This document shows, one piece after another, positions 24,813 through 33,955 of a DNA stretch of 37,963 bases (the stretch's first letter is position 1; every line of letters begins with the position of its first letter). The notes beneath the pieces are model-generated. The model had not been told where the DNA came from and searched no databases. It saw only the letters and a program-made list of their open reading frames with translations. The stretch is taken from positions 1-37,963 of the forward strand of contig JAIOZK010000011.1 of NCBI GenBank assembly GCA_021740625.1. Reading direction: 5' to 3'. Source of the stretch: Bacteroidales bacterium (GTDB taxonomy: Bacteria > Bacteroidota > Bacteroidia > Bacteroidales > JAIOZK01). Position numbers and translations under genes: made by a program.

Positions 24813-25763
24813 ATGTTTGGTTTTTTTTCAAAAGATAAAAAGGAAAAACTCGATAAGGGTCTTGAAAAGACCAAGCAAAGTGTTTTTTCAAAAATATCCA
24901 AAGCCGTTGTCGGTAAATCCCGGGTTGACGACGAAGTACTGGATAAGCTGGAAGAAGTTCTCGTAACCTCAGATGTTGGCGTAAATACTACCCTGAAGAT
25001 TATTGAAAGAATTGAAGAGAGAGTTGCCAGGGATAAATATCTCGGAACTTCAGAACTCAACCAAATCCTGAAGGAAGAAATTGCCGCTCTGCTGCAGGAG
25101 AACAATGTGAAAGACAATGTTGATTTTTCCCTGCCTGCCGACAAAAAGCCATATGTGATCATGGTTGTGGGAGTGAATGGTGTTGGGAAAACCACCACCA
25201 TCGGCAAACTTGCCTCACAATATAAAAAAGCTGGAAAATCAGTGATACTTGGAGCTGCGGATACATTCAGGGCTGCTGCCATAGAGCAGATCGAGATATG
25301 GTCGCAAAGGGCTGGCGTTCCTCTCGTTAAACAAAGCATGGGATCAGACCCGGCCAGCGTTGCATACGATACCCTCAATTCCGCTATTAAAAGCGATGCG
25401 GACGTCGTGATCATCGATACTGCAGGACGTTTGCACAACAAAGTAAACCTGATGAATGAGCTATCGAAGGTAAAGCGGGTGATGCAAAAGCTTATTGCTG
25501 ATGCACCCCATGAAATACTGCTGATCCTCGATGCTTCTACCGGCCAGAATGCAATTGAGCAAGCCCGCCAGTTTACCGCAGCTACCGAAGTAAATGCCAT
25601 TGCACTAACAAAGCTGGATGGCACTGCCAAAGGAGGCGTGGTACTGGGAATTTCGGACCAGTTTAAAATTCCTGTAAAATATATTGGTGTAGGTGAAAAA
25701 ATAGAAGACCTGCAAATATTCAATCGTTTCGAATTTGTTGACAGTTTGTTCAGTAATTCCTGA
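24813..25763 (+). CDS. ftsY: Signal recognition particle receptor FtsY
   Basis: FtsY is the membrane-associated GTPase that receives SRP-ribosome complexes. The 316 residues comprise a short N domain (LDKLEEVLVTSDVGVNTTLK) and the G domain with GVNGVGKTTTIGKLA (P-loop), DTFRAAAIEQ, DTAGRLHNK, and TKLDGTAKGG (guanine specificity and closing loop), ending near EKIEDLQIFN. The acidic A domain found in Escherichia coli is absent, as usual for this phylum. Its start MFGFFSKDKKEK has a hydrophobic, basic tip for membrane contact. It is followed by rimO after 6 bases. Confidence 0.95.
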   Translation: MFGFFSKDKKEKLDKGLEKTKQSVFSKISKAVVGKSRVDDEVLDKLEEVLVTSDVGVNTTLKIIERIEERVARDKYLGTSELNQILKEEIAALLQENNVKDNVDFSLPADKKPYVIMVVGVNGVGKTTTIGKLASQYKKAGKSVILGAADTFRAAAIEQIEIWSQRAGVPLVKQSMGSDPASVAYDTLNSAIKSDADVVIIDTAGRLHNKVNLMNELSKVKRVMQKLIADAPHEILLILDASTGQNAIEQARQFTAATEVNAIALTKLDGTAKGGVVLGISDQFKIPVKYIGVGEKIEDLQIFNRFEFVDSLFSNS

Positions 25764-25769
25764 TTGTAA

Positions 25770-27071
25770 GTGCATCATCCCTCAAATACCCATAAGATAA
25801 ATCTGGTTACACTGGGTTGTTCCAAAAATCTTGTGGATTCGGAAGTATTGATGCGGCAGATCAAGGCAAACAACATCGAAATCCTCCACGATTCCAACGA
25901 AATCACAGAAACAGTCATCATCAACACCTGTGGTTTTATCCTTGATGCCAAGCAGGAATCCATCGATACCATATTGCAATTTGCTGATGCCCGTAAGAAA
26001 GGAATTGTTAAAAACCTGCTTGTCATGGGTTGCCTCTCCGAACGATATAAAAGCGAGCTCATTACAGAAATTCCGGAAGTGGATGCTTTTTATGGTGTTA
26101 GCGATTTTGCCCGGATCATCAACGACCTCGGCTTCGATTTCAGGAAAGACCTGCTGGGTGAGAGGTTGTTGACTACACCTGCGCACTATGCCTACCTTAA
26201 AATTGCAGAAGGATGCAATCAGCATTGTTCATTTTGTGCAATACCCGCCATCAGGGGTAATCATCAGTCCAGAAATATCGAGGAAATTATTCGTGAGGTG
26301 GAGAAGCTTGCTGCAAAGGGCGTAAAAGAATTGATTCTGATATCACAAGACCTTACTTATTATGGACTGGACCTTTATAAATCCAGGAAACTTCCCGAAC
26401 TTGTCGATACACTTTGCAAAATAGAGGGCATTGAATGGATCAGATTACATTACCTGCACCCGGCCGGATTTCCGCAAGACCTGATCCCGGTAATACGCGA
26501 CAATAAAAAGGTCTGTAACTACATTGACATCCCACTGCAACACATCAATACCAATATACTTAGATCCATGAGGCGGGGTGTCGACAAAAAGCAGACGATC
26601 GAACTGATTCGTAAAATCAGAGAAGAAATCCCAGAGGCTTATATCAGAACTGCATTCATAATTGGTTACCCCGGTGAAACCTCAAAAAGATATGAGGAAT
26701 TAAAAGAATTCATCCATGAAATGAAATTCGAAAGACTCGGGCTTTTCGCCTATTCACCCGAAGAAGGTACATCCTCTTTTTCAATGAGAAATATTGTCAG
26801 CAAAAAAGTGGTTCAAACCAGAATTGACGAATTGATGAGCTTGCAGCAATCTATTTCCCATGAAAAAAATATGAACCGGATTGGACATACACTAAAGGTG
26901 ATGATCGACCGGAAGGAGGGAGAATATTATATTGGCAGAACAGAATATGATTCACCTGAAGTTGACAATGAAGTCTTAATTGAATCTAAAGCAAAAAACC
27001 TGAGCGGCCACTTGCTTGATGTAAGAATAAATGGTGCCGATACTTTTGATCTTTTCGGCAATATTGTATAA
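25770..27071 (+). CDS. rimO: Ribosomal protein S12 methylthiotransferase RimO
   Basis: RimO adds a methylthio group to Asp of ribosomal protein uS12 using two 4Fe-4S clusters. The 433 residues show the UPF0004 domain with cysteines in VTLGCSKNLVDSE, INTCGFI and MGCLSERY, then the radical SAM motif EGCNQHCSFCAIPAIRG, and a C-terminal TRAM domain ending in GADTFDLFGNIV. The start is a GTG at 25770, since there is no in-frame ATG between the ftsY stop and the first conserved residues. It is the last gene of the rpmG operon. Confidence 0.95.
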   Translation: MHHPSNTHKINLVTLGCSKNLVDSEVLMRQIKANNIEILHDSNEITETVIINTCGFILDAKQESIDTILQFADARKKGIVKNLLVMGCLSERYKSELITEIPEVDAFYGVSDFARIINDLGFDFRKDLLGERLLTTPAHYAYLKIAEGCNQHCSFCAIPAIRGNHQSRNIEEIIREVEKLAAKGVKELILISQDLTYYGLDLYKSRKLPELVDTLCKIEGIEWIRLHYLHPAGFPQDLIPVIRDNKKVCNYIDIPLQHINTNILRSMRRGVDKKQTIELIRKIREEIPEAYIRTAFIIGYPGETSKRYEELKEFIHEMKFERLGLFAYSPEEGTSSFSMRNIVSKKVVQTRIDELMSLQQSISHEKNMNRIGHTLKVMIDRKEGEYYIGRTEYDSPEVDNEVLIESKAKNLSGHLLDVRINGADTFDLFGNIV

Positions 27072-27261
27072 TTTTCCCACATTTGGTAAAGAAAGTTTTC
27101 ATTCTGGGAAAAAATATATTGCACAAGAAAAAACAGAAAAGAGCGTTAAATTTTTAATATCTGGATTTCCCCATATATACTGCAATTATCTATTTAACAT
27201 ATTTTATGATTTTGTTTTTGAATCGCTTACAATAATTGGCATAATAATTGGTTATTATAAT
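27072..27261. other. AT-rich gene-free stretch downstream of rimO
   Basis: No coding sequence is supported here. The stretch is AT-rich with many short runs and no obvious terminator right after rimO. The only structured part follows at 27262. Confidence 0.4.
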
Positions 27262-27390
27262 GTAAGTTCGCAATATTTTGGTTAATAATTAAAGAACTTA
27301 CTTCCGTCCCCGGTGAGGGGACAACTTTCTCATAATTAATAAATTTGGTTTTGGTTGGAGAACCGGGGACGCAAAGTCCCCGGTTTTCTT
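27262..27390 (+). ncRNA. Structured RNA element or attenuator with competing hairpins
   Basis: Three stems are visible: GTAAGTTC / GAACTTAC (27262-27269 with 27294-27301), GTCCCC / GGGGAC (27306-27311 with 27317-27322), and ACCGGGGAC / GTCCCCGGT (27362-27370 with 27376-27384). The third is followed by TTTTCTTTTT, so it has terminator form. The strand CGTCCCCGGT (27305-27314) is exactly complementary to ACCGGGGACG (27362-27371), so stem 2 and stem 3 can both be replaced by a long-range pairing. No known RNA class was recognised. The promoter at 27412 for the next gene lies downstream, so this may be a separate small RNA or the rimO 3' region. Confidence 0.5.
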
Positions 27391-27411
27391 TTTATACATA
27401 TGGATATTTTC

Positions 27412-27419
27412 TACATTTG
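27412..27419 (+). promoter_or_regulatory. -7 element for the MORN-repeat protein gene
   Basis: TACATTTG matches TAnnTTTG, with TTTT at 27389-27392 (19-base spacing) as a partial -33 box. Transcription would start near 27425, 15 bases before the ATG at 27440, and would support MTRSIISF as the true start. Confidence 0.5.
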
Positions 27420-27439
27420 CATTGTTAAAATTTAGCCTT

Positions 27440-28183
27440 ATGACACGCAGTATTATTTCCTTCATCATTTTTGTCTTTATAGCTTCATCACTTTCAGCTC
27501 AAAGTCAAACAGAAAACAACACGGATACGATTAAGAACGGTTTTTACAAAGAAGAAAACGGCCGGTATCACATGGAAGGCTATTATGAAGATGGCATTAA
27601 AGACGGTCTCTGGATTACTTTTCACCCCAACAATATGATCTATAAAGTCCAGAATTATGTAGATGGAATAAAAGATGGTATCGAGATCATTTTAAACCAA
27701 CGTGGATATATCGAATCTCAAAGGCACTATATAAACGGAAAACTGAATGGTCCATTTATTAAATATCGCTATGGCAGCAGACTTGAATCAGAAATTGACT
27801 ATAAAGATGACAAGATTCACGGGATCAAGAAATTATATTATGAGAACGGCAAAGTACAGGAGGAATCTCAATATGTTGAAGGTAAAAAGGAAGGCTATTC
27901 GAAATGGTATACCATGCGCGGTAATTTAATTGCCGAGTACAATTATAAAAATGATGCATTTGAAGGGATCCAGAAAACCTATCATGATAATGACAGCCTG
28001 ATGTCTGTTTCTTATTATGAAAATAATGTGCAGGTGGGAGACTACAAAGAGTATTATGAAAATGGCAACTTAAAAATAGCAGGTCAATACAAAAATGGTA
28101 AAAAGGACGGGAACTGGAAGTATTATGATGAAAATGGAAAACTTAGTGAAGAAGTAAAATACAAAAAAGGGGAGAAGAGATAG
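27440..28183 (+). CDS. Secreted MORN-repeat (YwqK-type) protein
   Basis: The 247-residue protein has a signal peptide (SIISFIIFVFIASSLSAQ). A series of about nine beta-hairpin units of the MORN/YwqK type follows, with the recurring pattern Y-x-(D/N)G-x-x-x-G-x-W, such as GYYEDGIKDGLWITFHP, NYVDGIKDG, YYENGKVQEES, YYENGNLKIAGQYKNGKKDG and YYDENGKLSEEVKYKKGEK. Databases call this family YwqK antitoxin, but no toxin gene is present here and the protein is exported. A structural or surface role is more likely. The stop codon is directly followed by the ATG of the thioesterase gene, so the two are one operon. Confidence 0.8.
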   Translation: MTRSIISFIIFVFIASSLSAQSQTENNTDTIKNGFYKEENGRYHMEGYYEDGIKDGLWITFHPNNMIYKVQNYVDGIKDGIEIILNQRGYIESQRHYINGKLNGPFIKYRYGSRLESEIDYKDDKIHGIKKLYYENGKVQEESQYVEGKKEGYSKWYTMRGNLIAEYNYKNDAFEGIQKTYHDNDSLMSVSYYENNVQVGDYKEYYENGNLKIAGQYKNGKKDGNWKYYDENGKLSEEVKYKKGEKR

Positions 28184-28660
28184 ATGAAGCGGATCATAAA
28201 TCCATACAGGAGACTGGAAGGTTACGATTGTTTCGGGTGTTCACCCGATAATCCCATAGGCCTGCAGATGGAATTTTATGAAGAAGGGGAGGAGATCCTG
28301 TGTAAATGGCATCCTGGCAATCATTACCAAGGATATCATAATATACTTCACGGCGGAATACAAGCCACGCTGATGGATGAGATTGCAAGCTGGGTGGTAC
28401 AAATAAAGTTAAAAACAGCCGGTGTAACTTCCAGGATGAACATCAGATATCGCAACCAGGTACTGGTAACGGATGATGAAATTACGCTCAGGGCACGTCT
28501 CAAAGGAATGCGACGAAACCTTGCAGATATAAATACCGAACTGTACGATTCCAGCGGAAAATGTTGTGCCGAGGCATGTGTGACCTATTATACCTTTTCT
28601 GAAGAAGAGGCCAGGAAAAAGTTGAATTATCCAGCACATGAAACTTTTCACAAAGAATGA
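28184..28660 (+). CDS. PaaI-type hotdog thioesterase
   Basis: The 158-residue protein has the hotdog fold of acyl-CoA thioesterases: YQGYHNILHGGIQATLMDEIASWVV carries the HGG motif at the start of the long central helix with the catalytic Asp/Glu position (DE). The N-terminal CFGCSPDNPIGLQ segment and the C-terminal CAEACVTYYTF are typical of the group. It would hydrolyse a CoA thioester, substrate unknown. The start codon touches the MORN gene stop, which indicates coupled translation. A serine hydrolase gene is convergent with a 1-base gap. Confidence 0.8.
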   Translation: MKRIINPYRRLEGYDCFGCSPDNPIGLQMEFYEEGEEILCKWHPGNHYQGYHNILHGGIQATLMDEIASWVVQIKLKTAGVTSRMNIRYRNQVLVTDDEITLRARLKGMRRNLADINTELYDSSGKCCAEACVTYYTFSEEEARKKLNYPAHETFHKE

Positions 28661-28661
28661 A

Positions 28662-29777
28662 TCACTTGATTTCCGAACCGATCTGGCTGAATAATTCCAC
28701 CCATTCCACTTTTTTGTTTTTTTTTCCGAACCGCAGGATAATCAGCTTTTTAGATCGGTCAATGTAAATATACTGGCCCAGAATCCCTTTGGCAAAAAGT
28801 ATATTACCATCGATCACACGCCAACCGAAATGATAGGGATAGTTTTGCGAATCCCTCGAATCTGTTGTATTTTGAAGGGTTTTCCGGATCCATTCTTCAG
28901 GAATTACTGCTGTACCCTCAAAGCGCCCATCAGCCAGATACAATCGTGCAAATCTTGCAAAATCCCTGGAACGTGCATTCAGGCAACAATAGGCTTTTGT
29001 ATTTTTATGCTTGCGGCTGTCCATGTTCCAGGTAGCTTCATATTTCATCCCTGCTTTTTTCCAGATATATGTTTCAAGTATTTCAGGAAGTTTTTTTCCA
29101 CTGGATCGTTCCAGGATCATGCCCAGGATTTGTGTGTTGGCACTCTGATATTTATAGTTTTTTCCCGCTTGACTTTTTACTTTCAGTTTTCTGACATACT
29201 TTGCCAGGTTCTTGCCGTAATAGAACTTGGCCATCTTGCCAAAGGGATTGTAATAGCCTTCGCTGTAATTTATCCCTGATCGCATGTTCAAAAGATTTCG
29301 GATGCTAACCCGATCAAATCCATTTTTCGCCAGTTCAGGCAAATAATCGCTGACCTTGTCATCCACTCCGGCAATCCACCCCTCTGCTATGCCAATACCA
29401 ACCAGCGCAGATACAATGGATTTGGTGACTGAGAAAGAAGGTAGTATACTTTTCCGGTTAAAACCATCGAAATACTTTTCGTACAAGATTGTGTCATTCC
29501 GGATTACCAGGAAAGCGAGTGTTTTTTTTTCTCGCAAAAAATCCTCAAAGTCATTATCCCGAAAAGTTATATTAGCTCGTGGAACAATATTAATTTCCGG
29601 GACTGCATGTTTGAATTCAAAATTGTGATTCCCGGGGTAAACGGTATCTGCAGGAAATCTTTTAAAATCTTTAACATCGGCTGTATTTAAGGTAAAATAG
29701 CGCACCACATGACATGAATTTAAACCTCCCAAAACAAAGAAAACACAAAAAATCAGAATTGCTTTTTTAAACCTCAT
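28662..29777 (-). CDS. Lipoprotein serine hydrolase, class C beta-lactamase/DD-peptidase fold
   Basis: The 371 residues begin with a lipoprotein signal (FFVLGGLNSC) and carry SxxK in SFSVTKSIVSALVG and the Y-x-N-like YQSANTQILG in place of YxN, as in the beta-lactamase-related serine hydrolase family. The substrate could be a peptidoglycan peptide or an ester. True beta-lactamase activity cannot be claimed, because the KTG motif region is not clear. The lipobox Cys places it in the outer or inner membrane facing the periplasm. It is convergent with the thioesterase gene. Confidence 0.85.
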   Translation of the reverse strand: MRFKKAILIFCVFFVLGGLNSCHVVRYFTLNTADVKDFKRFPADTVYPGNHNFEFKHAVPEINIVPRANITFRDNDFEDFLREKKTLAFLVIRNDTILYEKYFDGFNRKSILPSFSVTKSIVSALVGIGIAEGWIAGVDDKVSDYLPELAKNGFDRVSIRNLLNMRSGINYSEGYYNPFGKMAKFYYGKNLAKYVRKLKVKSQAGKNYKYQSANTQILGMILERSSGKKLPEILETYIWKKAGMKYEATWNMDSRKHKNTKAYCCLNARSRDFARFARLYLADGRFEGTAVIPEEWIRKTLQNTTDSRDSQNYPYHFGWRVIDGNILFAKGILGQYIYIDRSKKLIILRFGKKNKKVEWVELFSQIGSEIK

Positions 29778-29856
29778 TCTAAATCTTCAAGAGTTATCCG
29801 CACAATGGCATTTGTTCTTTCCCCAAATTTACAATGATTTTCAAAATCAGCGCTGT

Positions 29857-32091
29857 TTATTTCAATTCAAGGTTCGTGATTTTTGAAGTATTTTCATAAT
29901 GATATTTCGGATACTCATATACCGGCATTCTTTCTTCTGTTTCACCAATGGAATAGGTGAAAACAGATTCATAATCATTGATATCTTCCTCCATGTCGTA
30001 CAGTTGTTTCAGATAGCTTCCGATCGATTTGGATTCAATGATCACCACTTTGCCCATTTTATTGATAATCGGACTGTGCCGGCGTGTATGGTCATGATCA
30101 AATTCCAGGATTCTTCTCCCATCATGTGTAATACCAATGGTCCTGTAAGTAAGGCTTTTGCCTACACCAGGCAAATTCAACACATTCCGGTCGGTTGCCA
30201 TGAAAGGGATGTTTTCTTGCTGCCTCAGGCTTTTTATTCTGGAGATCAGGTTTTCAGCATCCTGAGGAAACTCCTTGATCTTTTCATAATTATCAGGTGA
30301 TATGGTTCCGAATACTTTCTCTTCTATTTGCTCCTGCACTGCACGTTCGTTGGTGGCAAAATTATGCGTATTTTCCATATAACCTTTTACAGTAAAAGTG
30401 TAATAAGTCATCACCCCAACATCATTCAGCGCTTTTCTAAGCTTGGCCGTATGTCCCCGGCGGGAAGCTGCAGAAGTAAAAACCTGCTGGTTGGTGATGA
30501 TCCAACCTGCCGACAGCAGTTTACGGATCGCTTCTTTTGCTTCCGGACTAATCTCCATGGCAGATTCGAAATGCGTTTGTATCACAAATTGCTTCATTCC
30601 GATTTTGGATGCCTTCTCTTTGAAGTCCGACAGAACCTGCACAAGTTCCGCGCTTATTCGTTGCGGAAGATAAACAGGAAGTCTTGTACCCAGTCGCACA
30701 CGGATCATTTCAGCATATTTATCTCCATCTTTCCTGTTTTTGTTCGCCTTGATCTTGTTTTGGGCAATCCTGTAAACTCCATCCAGGATTCTTTTCAGGG
30801 ATTTATCTGAACTCATCAGTGCATCCCCGCCGGTAATCAGTATATCTCTTAGCTGGCTGTCTTCTTCAAAATACCTTAGCAATCGCTCCAGTTTTTGCGG
30901 CCATGTTTCCCGGGGCATTAATTTGTCGAGGTTGAAATTTAAATGTCCGTTCTGGAAATCATACATCCGCTGACATGAGGCACACAAACCACCGCATGCC
31001 CTGCCAACGGTATCCGGTATCAAAATAGCAACTTCCGGGTATCGACGATGTATGTTGTGTCCATGCGGAAGTAGCCATCCCGCGGCATTGGGTTTGCCCG
31101 GTTCCACTACATCCTCCTTCTCCCAGGCAACGATGTGACCGTATTCATCAATCAATTCTTCACTGTAGATCACATAATCACGTATGGCCAGGTCGGTGTT
31201 TTTTTTGATACTTCCCTGGTCTTTCGTATTCAGCAGAGATAAATAATACGGATTGACGAAAAACGGGATTCCACCACTCTTGGCCCTGCGCAGCAGATCC
31301 ATGGTTTCTGTGTCCAGGGAATGATCCAACATTTCATTCAGCAATTCGGGACTTCTGATTGCAAATCTCAGGTGGAAAAGTCGCTCATTCCACCAGGACA
31401 ACATTTTATTGACCTTATCTTCCTGGGTATCATCTTTTTCAAACCCGTAATGTTTGTCTTTGATCTCCCCTTCATCGATTTTCCTGATAAAAATCCTGAT
31501 AATCCTTTCCTTATTCTTTTTCCTGATGCTAACGATATCTTCATCCAAACCGGAGGGATGCTCATCCATCCATTGAAAAAGCTCTTCCTGGCTTGGTTTG
31601 TGAAATTCAAGCTTTCCGGTAAATTGACGGAACAGGTAAATAAAGTCGATTACGAAGTTGGGGTCTATATCAACAGATCCACTGATTAAGGCATCCCAGA
31701 GTAAATTCAGGGGCCGGTTTATGATCATTTCACCGCGCAAATTCAGGTCCTCATATTTTTCACCATCCCGTTGAATATAATCGTGTAAACGAATGGCAGC
31801 AATATCTTGTTCGCTCAGTTTTTCGTAAGCTTCCCGCCCCTTTACTTCATGCTTGCAATATTGATGGGCATGCTGCCGCTCAGCAAAATAGTTCTCCACC
31901 CAATCTTTTATCTGTGATTTGAATTCCTGATAATCATCTGATTTACTTATCAAATCATTTAATTCAGGAATTTCATTGAGCAATTGCTTCAACAAAACTT
32001 TTGATTCATCCGAGGTCTTGCCATCGGCTGATGCTTTCATTGGCTTTTTTTCTTGTTTGATAATGATGTCAAATAATTCTTTCTGAATCAT
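29857..32091 (-). CDS. KamA-family radical SAM aminomutase-like protein, long form
   Basis: The 744 residues contain the radical SAM site ACGGLCASCQRMYDF (C-x3-C-x2-C) and the LAM core signatures DILITGGDALMSSDKSL, VRLGTRLPVYLPQRIS and LPGVGKS, whose Lys matches the PLP-binding Lys of lysine 2,3-aminomutase. About 340 residues precede the cluster, far more than in true KamA (about 420 aa in total), and the front part is rich in charged helices. This long form is common in Bacteroidota, with no proven substrate. Lysine to beta-lysine is one possibility, glutamate another. It is divergent from pruA across 222 AT-rich bases. Confidence 0.8.
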   Translation of the reverse strand: MIQKELFDIIIKQEKKPMKASADGKTSDESKVLLKQLLNEIPELNDLISKSDDYQEFKSQIKDWVENYFAERQHAHQYCKHEVKGREAYEKLSEQDIAAIRLHDYIQRDGEKYEDLNLRGEMIINRPLNLLWDALISGSVDIDPNFVIDFIYLFRQFTGKLEFHKPSQEELFQWMDEHPSGLDEDIVSIRKKNKERIIRIFIRKIDEGEIKDKHYGFEKDDTQEDKVNKMLSWWNERLFHLRFAIRSPELLNEMLDHSLDTETMDLLRRAKSGGIPFFVNPYYLSLLNTKDQGSIKKNTDLAIRDYVIYSEELIDEYGHIVAWEKEDVVEPGKPNAAGWLLPHGHNIHRRYPEVAILIPDTVGRACGGLCASCQRMYDFQNGHLNFNLDKLMPRETWPQKLERLLRYFEEDSQLRDILITGGDALMSSDKSLKRILDGVYRIAQNKIKANKNRKDGDKYAEMIRVRLGTRLPVYLPQRISAELVQVLSDFKEKASKIGMKQFVIQTHFESAMEISPEAKEAIRKLLSAGWIITNQQVFTSAASRRGHTAKLRKALNDVGVMTYYTFTVKGYMENTHNFATNERAVQEQIEEKVFGTISPDNYEKIKEFPQDAENLISRIKSLRQQENIPFMATDRNVLNLPGVGKSLTYRTIGITHDGRRILEFDHDHTRRHSPIINKMGKVVIIESKSIGSYLKQLYDMEEDINDYESVFTYSIGETEERMPVYEYPKYHYENTSKITNLELK

Positions 32092-32262
32092 ATGTTAAAA
32101 AATTAGCAAAATCATAGATTGTTAAAAAAATAGATATGGCATATTACAAAAATAATAATTTTGAAAGTAATATCATAGTTAACTTATCAAATCCCTGTTA
32201 TGATTAAGCTTTTAAAAGATTGTTAAAATTTGTTTAGATAAATTCTAAATTGATAATTTGTT

Positions 32263-32270
32263 TAATTTTG
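32263..32270 (+). promoter_or_regulatory. Putative -7 element for pruA
   Basis: TAATTTTG matches TAnnTTTG, about 44 bases before the ATG. The -33 box is not clear at 19 bp. Confidence 0.35.
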
Positions 32271-32313
32271 TATGCTGATGGTTTGATATGTTTTACGTTT
32301 AAATATTAAGTAT

Positions 32314-33945
32314 ATGTCAATCGGTATTTATAATGTCCCTGGAGTAAGCAACGAAAAAGTCTTACGTTATGCACCTGGCTCACCGGAGCGAAGCCATTTA
32401 AAATCTGTGCTTTCCGGTATGCAATCTAGCGTAATTGATGTACCCATGTACATTGGTGGTATGGAAATAAGAACGGATGAGCAGCATGAGATCAGGGCTC
32501 CTCATGATCTCTCCAGGCTGCTGGGGCATTATTATATGGGAACGGCAGAACACGTTGAGCACGCCATAGATTCTGCTTTGGCAGTTCGGCCCAAATGGCA
32601 GGCATTATCCTGGGAGCAGCGGGCATCCATTTTTCTGAAAGCAGCCAATCTTATTGCCGGACCCTATCGCGCCAAAATCAATGCAGCTACCATGCTGGGG
32701 CAATCAAAGAATGTATTCCAGGCCGAAATTGATGCTGCATGCGAACTGGCAGATTTTCTCCGGTACAATGTAAATTTCATGGAGGAAATTTACAGGCAAC
32801 AGCCAGATTCTGAGATAGGTGTCTGGAATCGCATGGAACAAAGACCGCTCGAAGGATTTGTATATGCATTGACCCCTTTTAATTTTACATCAATTGCCGG
32901 AAACCTCCCAACAGCCCCCGCACTCATGGGCAATGTTGTGGTTTGGAAGCCTGCCCAAACACAACTGTATTCGGCCCGGGTGATCATAGAAATATTGAAG
33001 CTGGCCGGACTACCCGATGGTGTGATCAACATGATCAGTGTACCCGGAGCTGTAGGCGGAAAAGTTATGTCGACCCACCCTGATTTTGTAGGTGTACATT
33101 TTACCGGCTCCACAGAAGTTTTTAAGAAAATCTGGAAAGCCATAGGGGAAAATGTGATGCTGCACAATACTTATCCCAAAATCGTGGGAGAAACGGGAGG
33201 GAAAGATTTTGTAATGGTTCATAAATCTGCGAATCCACAACAGTTAACTACAGCCCTGACAAGGGGAGCTTTTGAATACCAGGGACAAAAGTGCTCGGCT
33301 GCTTCAAGAGCTTATATCCCCGATAACCTTTGGAAGGAGACCAAGGCCATGATTGTACGGGATTTGAAAATGATAAAAATGGGAGTGGTTGAGGATTTTA
33401 CGAATTTTATGAATGCTGTGATTGATGAAACTGCCTTCGACAAGATTACCGGATATATTGAGCGCGCAAAAAAATCTTCCGTTTGTGAAATTATTGCAGG
33501 TGGAGGATTTGATAAGACCAATGGATATTTTATTGAACCAACTGTCATTCTCACAGAAGATCCAAAATATGAAAGTATGCAGGAAGAGATCTTTGGCCCT
33601 GTATTAACGATCTATGTTTACGACAAAAACAAATACGAAGAAACGCTTCACCTGCTTGATCAGACTTCCCCTTATGCACTGACAGGTTCCATTTTCGCGC
33701 TCGACAGATATGCCATTGATCAGGCAACCAAAGCACTTATCAATGCTGCTGGCAACTTTTATATCAATGACAAACCAACAGGTGCAGTCGTTGGGCAACA
33801 ACCCTTTGGTGGAGCAAGGGCTTCGGGAACCAATGACAAATCCGGTTCCATGTTGAACTTATTGCGATGGGTTTCACCCAGGGTGATCAAGGAAAACTTC
33901 GTACCTCCCGAAGATTTTCGGTATCCATTCATGGATGCAAAATAA
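32314..33945 (+). CDS. pruA: L-glutamate gamma-semialdehyde dehydrogenase
   Basis: The enzyme oxidises glutamate semialdehyde (from proline or ornithine) to glutamate with NAD. The 543 residues show the aldehyde dehydrogenase layout: PLEGFVYALTPFNFTSIAGN, the general-base Glu293 in IVGETGGKDF, the nucleophile Cys327 in GQKCSAASR, FTGSTEV for cofactor binding, EEIFGPVLTIYVY, and PFGGARASGTNDKSG. The length fits the PruA-type P5C dehydrogenase alone, so it is not fused with proline dehydrogenase. Ornithine could be supplied by the aminotransferase at 20181. It is divergent from the KamA-type gene. Confidence 0.92.
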   Translation: MSIGIYNVPGVSNEKVLRYAPGSPERSHLKSVLSGMQSSVIDVPMYIGGMEIRTDEQHEIRAPHDLSRLLGHYYMGTAEHVEHAIDSALAVRPKWQALSWEQRASIFLKAANLIAGPYRAKINAATMLGQSKNVFQAEIDAACELADFLRYNVNFMEEIYRQQPDSEIGVWNRMEQRPLEGFVYALTPFNFTSIAGNLPTAPALMGNVVVWKPAQTQLYSARVIIEILKLAGLPDGVINMISVPGAVGGKVMSTHPDFVGVHFTGSTEVFKKIWKAIGENVMLHNTYPKIVGETGGKDFVMVHKSANPQQLTTALTRGAFEYQGQKCSAASRAYIPDNLWKETKAMIVRDLKMIKMGVVEDFTNFMNAVIDETAFDKITGYIERAKKSSVCEIIAGGGFDKTNGYFIEPTVILTEDPKYESMQEEIFGPVLTIYVYDKNKYEETLHLLDQTSPYALTGSIFALDRYAIDQATKALINAAGNFYINDKPTGAVVGQQPFGGARASGTNDKSGSMLNLLRWVSPRVIKENFVPPEDFRYPFMDAK

Positions 33946-33955
33946 GAAAGACTTT

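Noticed and set aside
27440-28183. Antitoxin of a toxin-antitoxin pair (family name YwqK antitoxin)
   Set aside because: It has a signal peptide, and the neighbour is a thioesterase, not a toxin.
28662-29777. Antibiotic-resistance beta-lactamase
   Set aside because: The lipobox and the altered motifs (YQSAN) place it in the broad serine-hydrolase group. Nothing shows beta-lactam hydrolysis.
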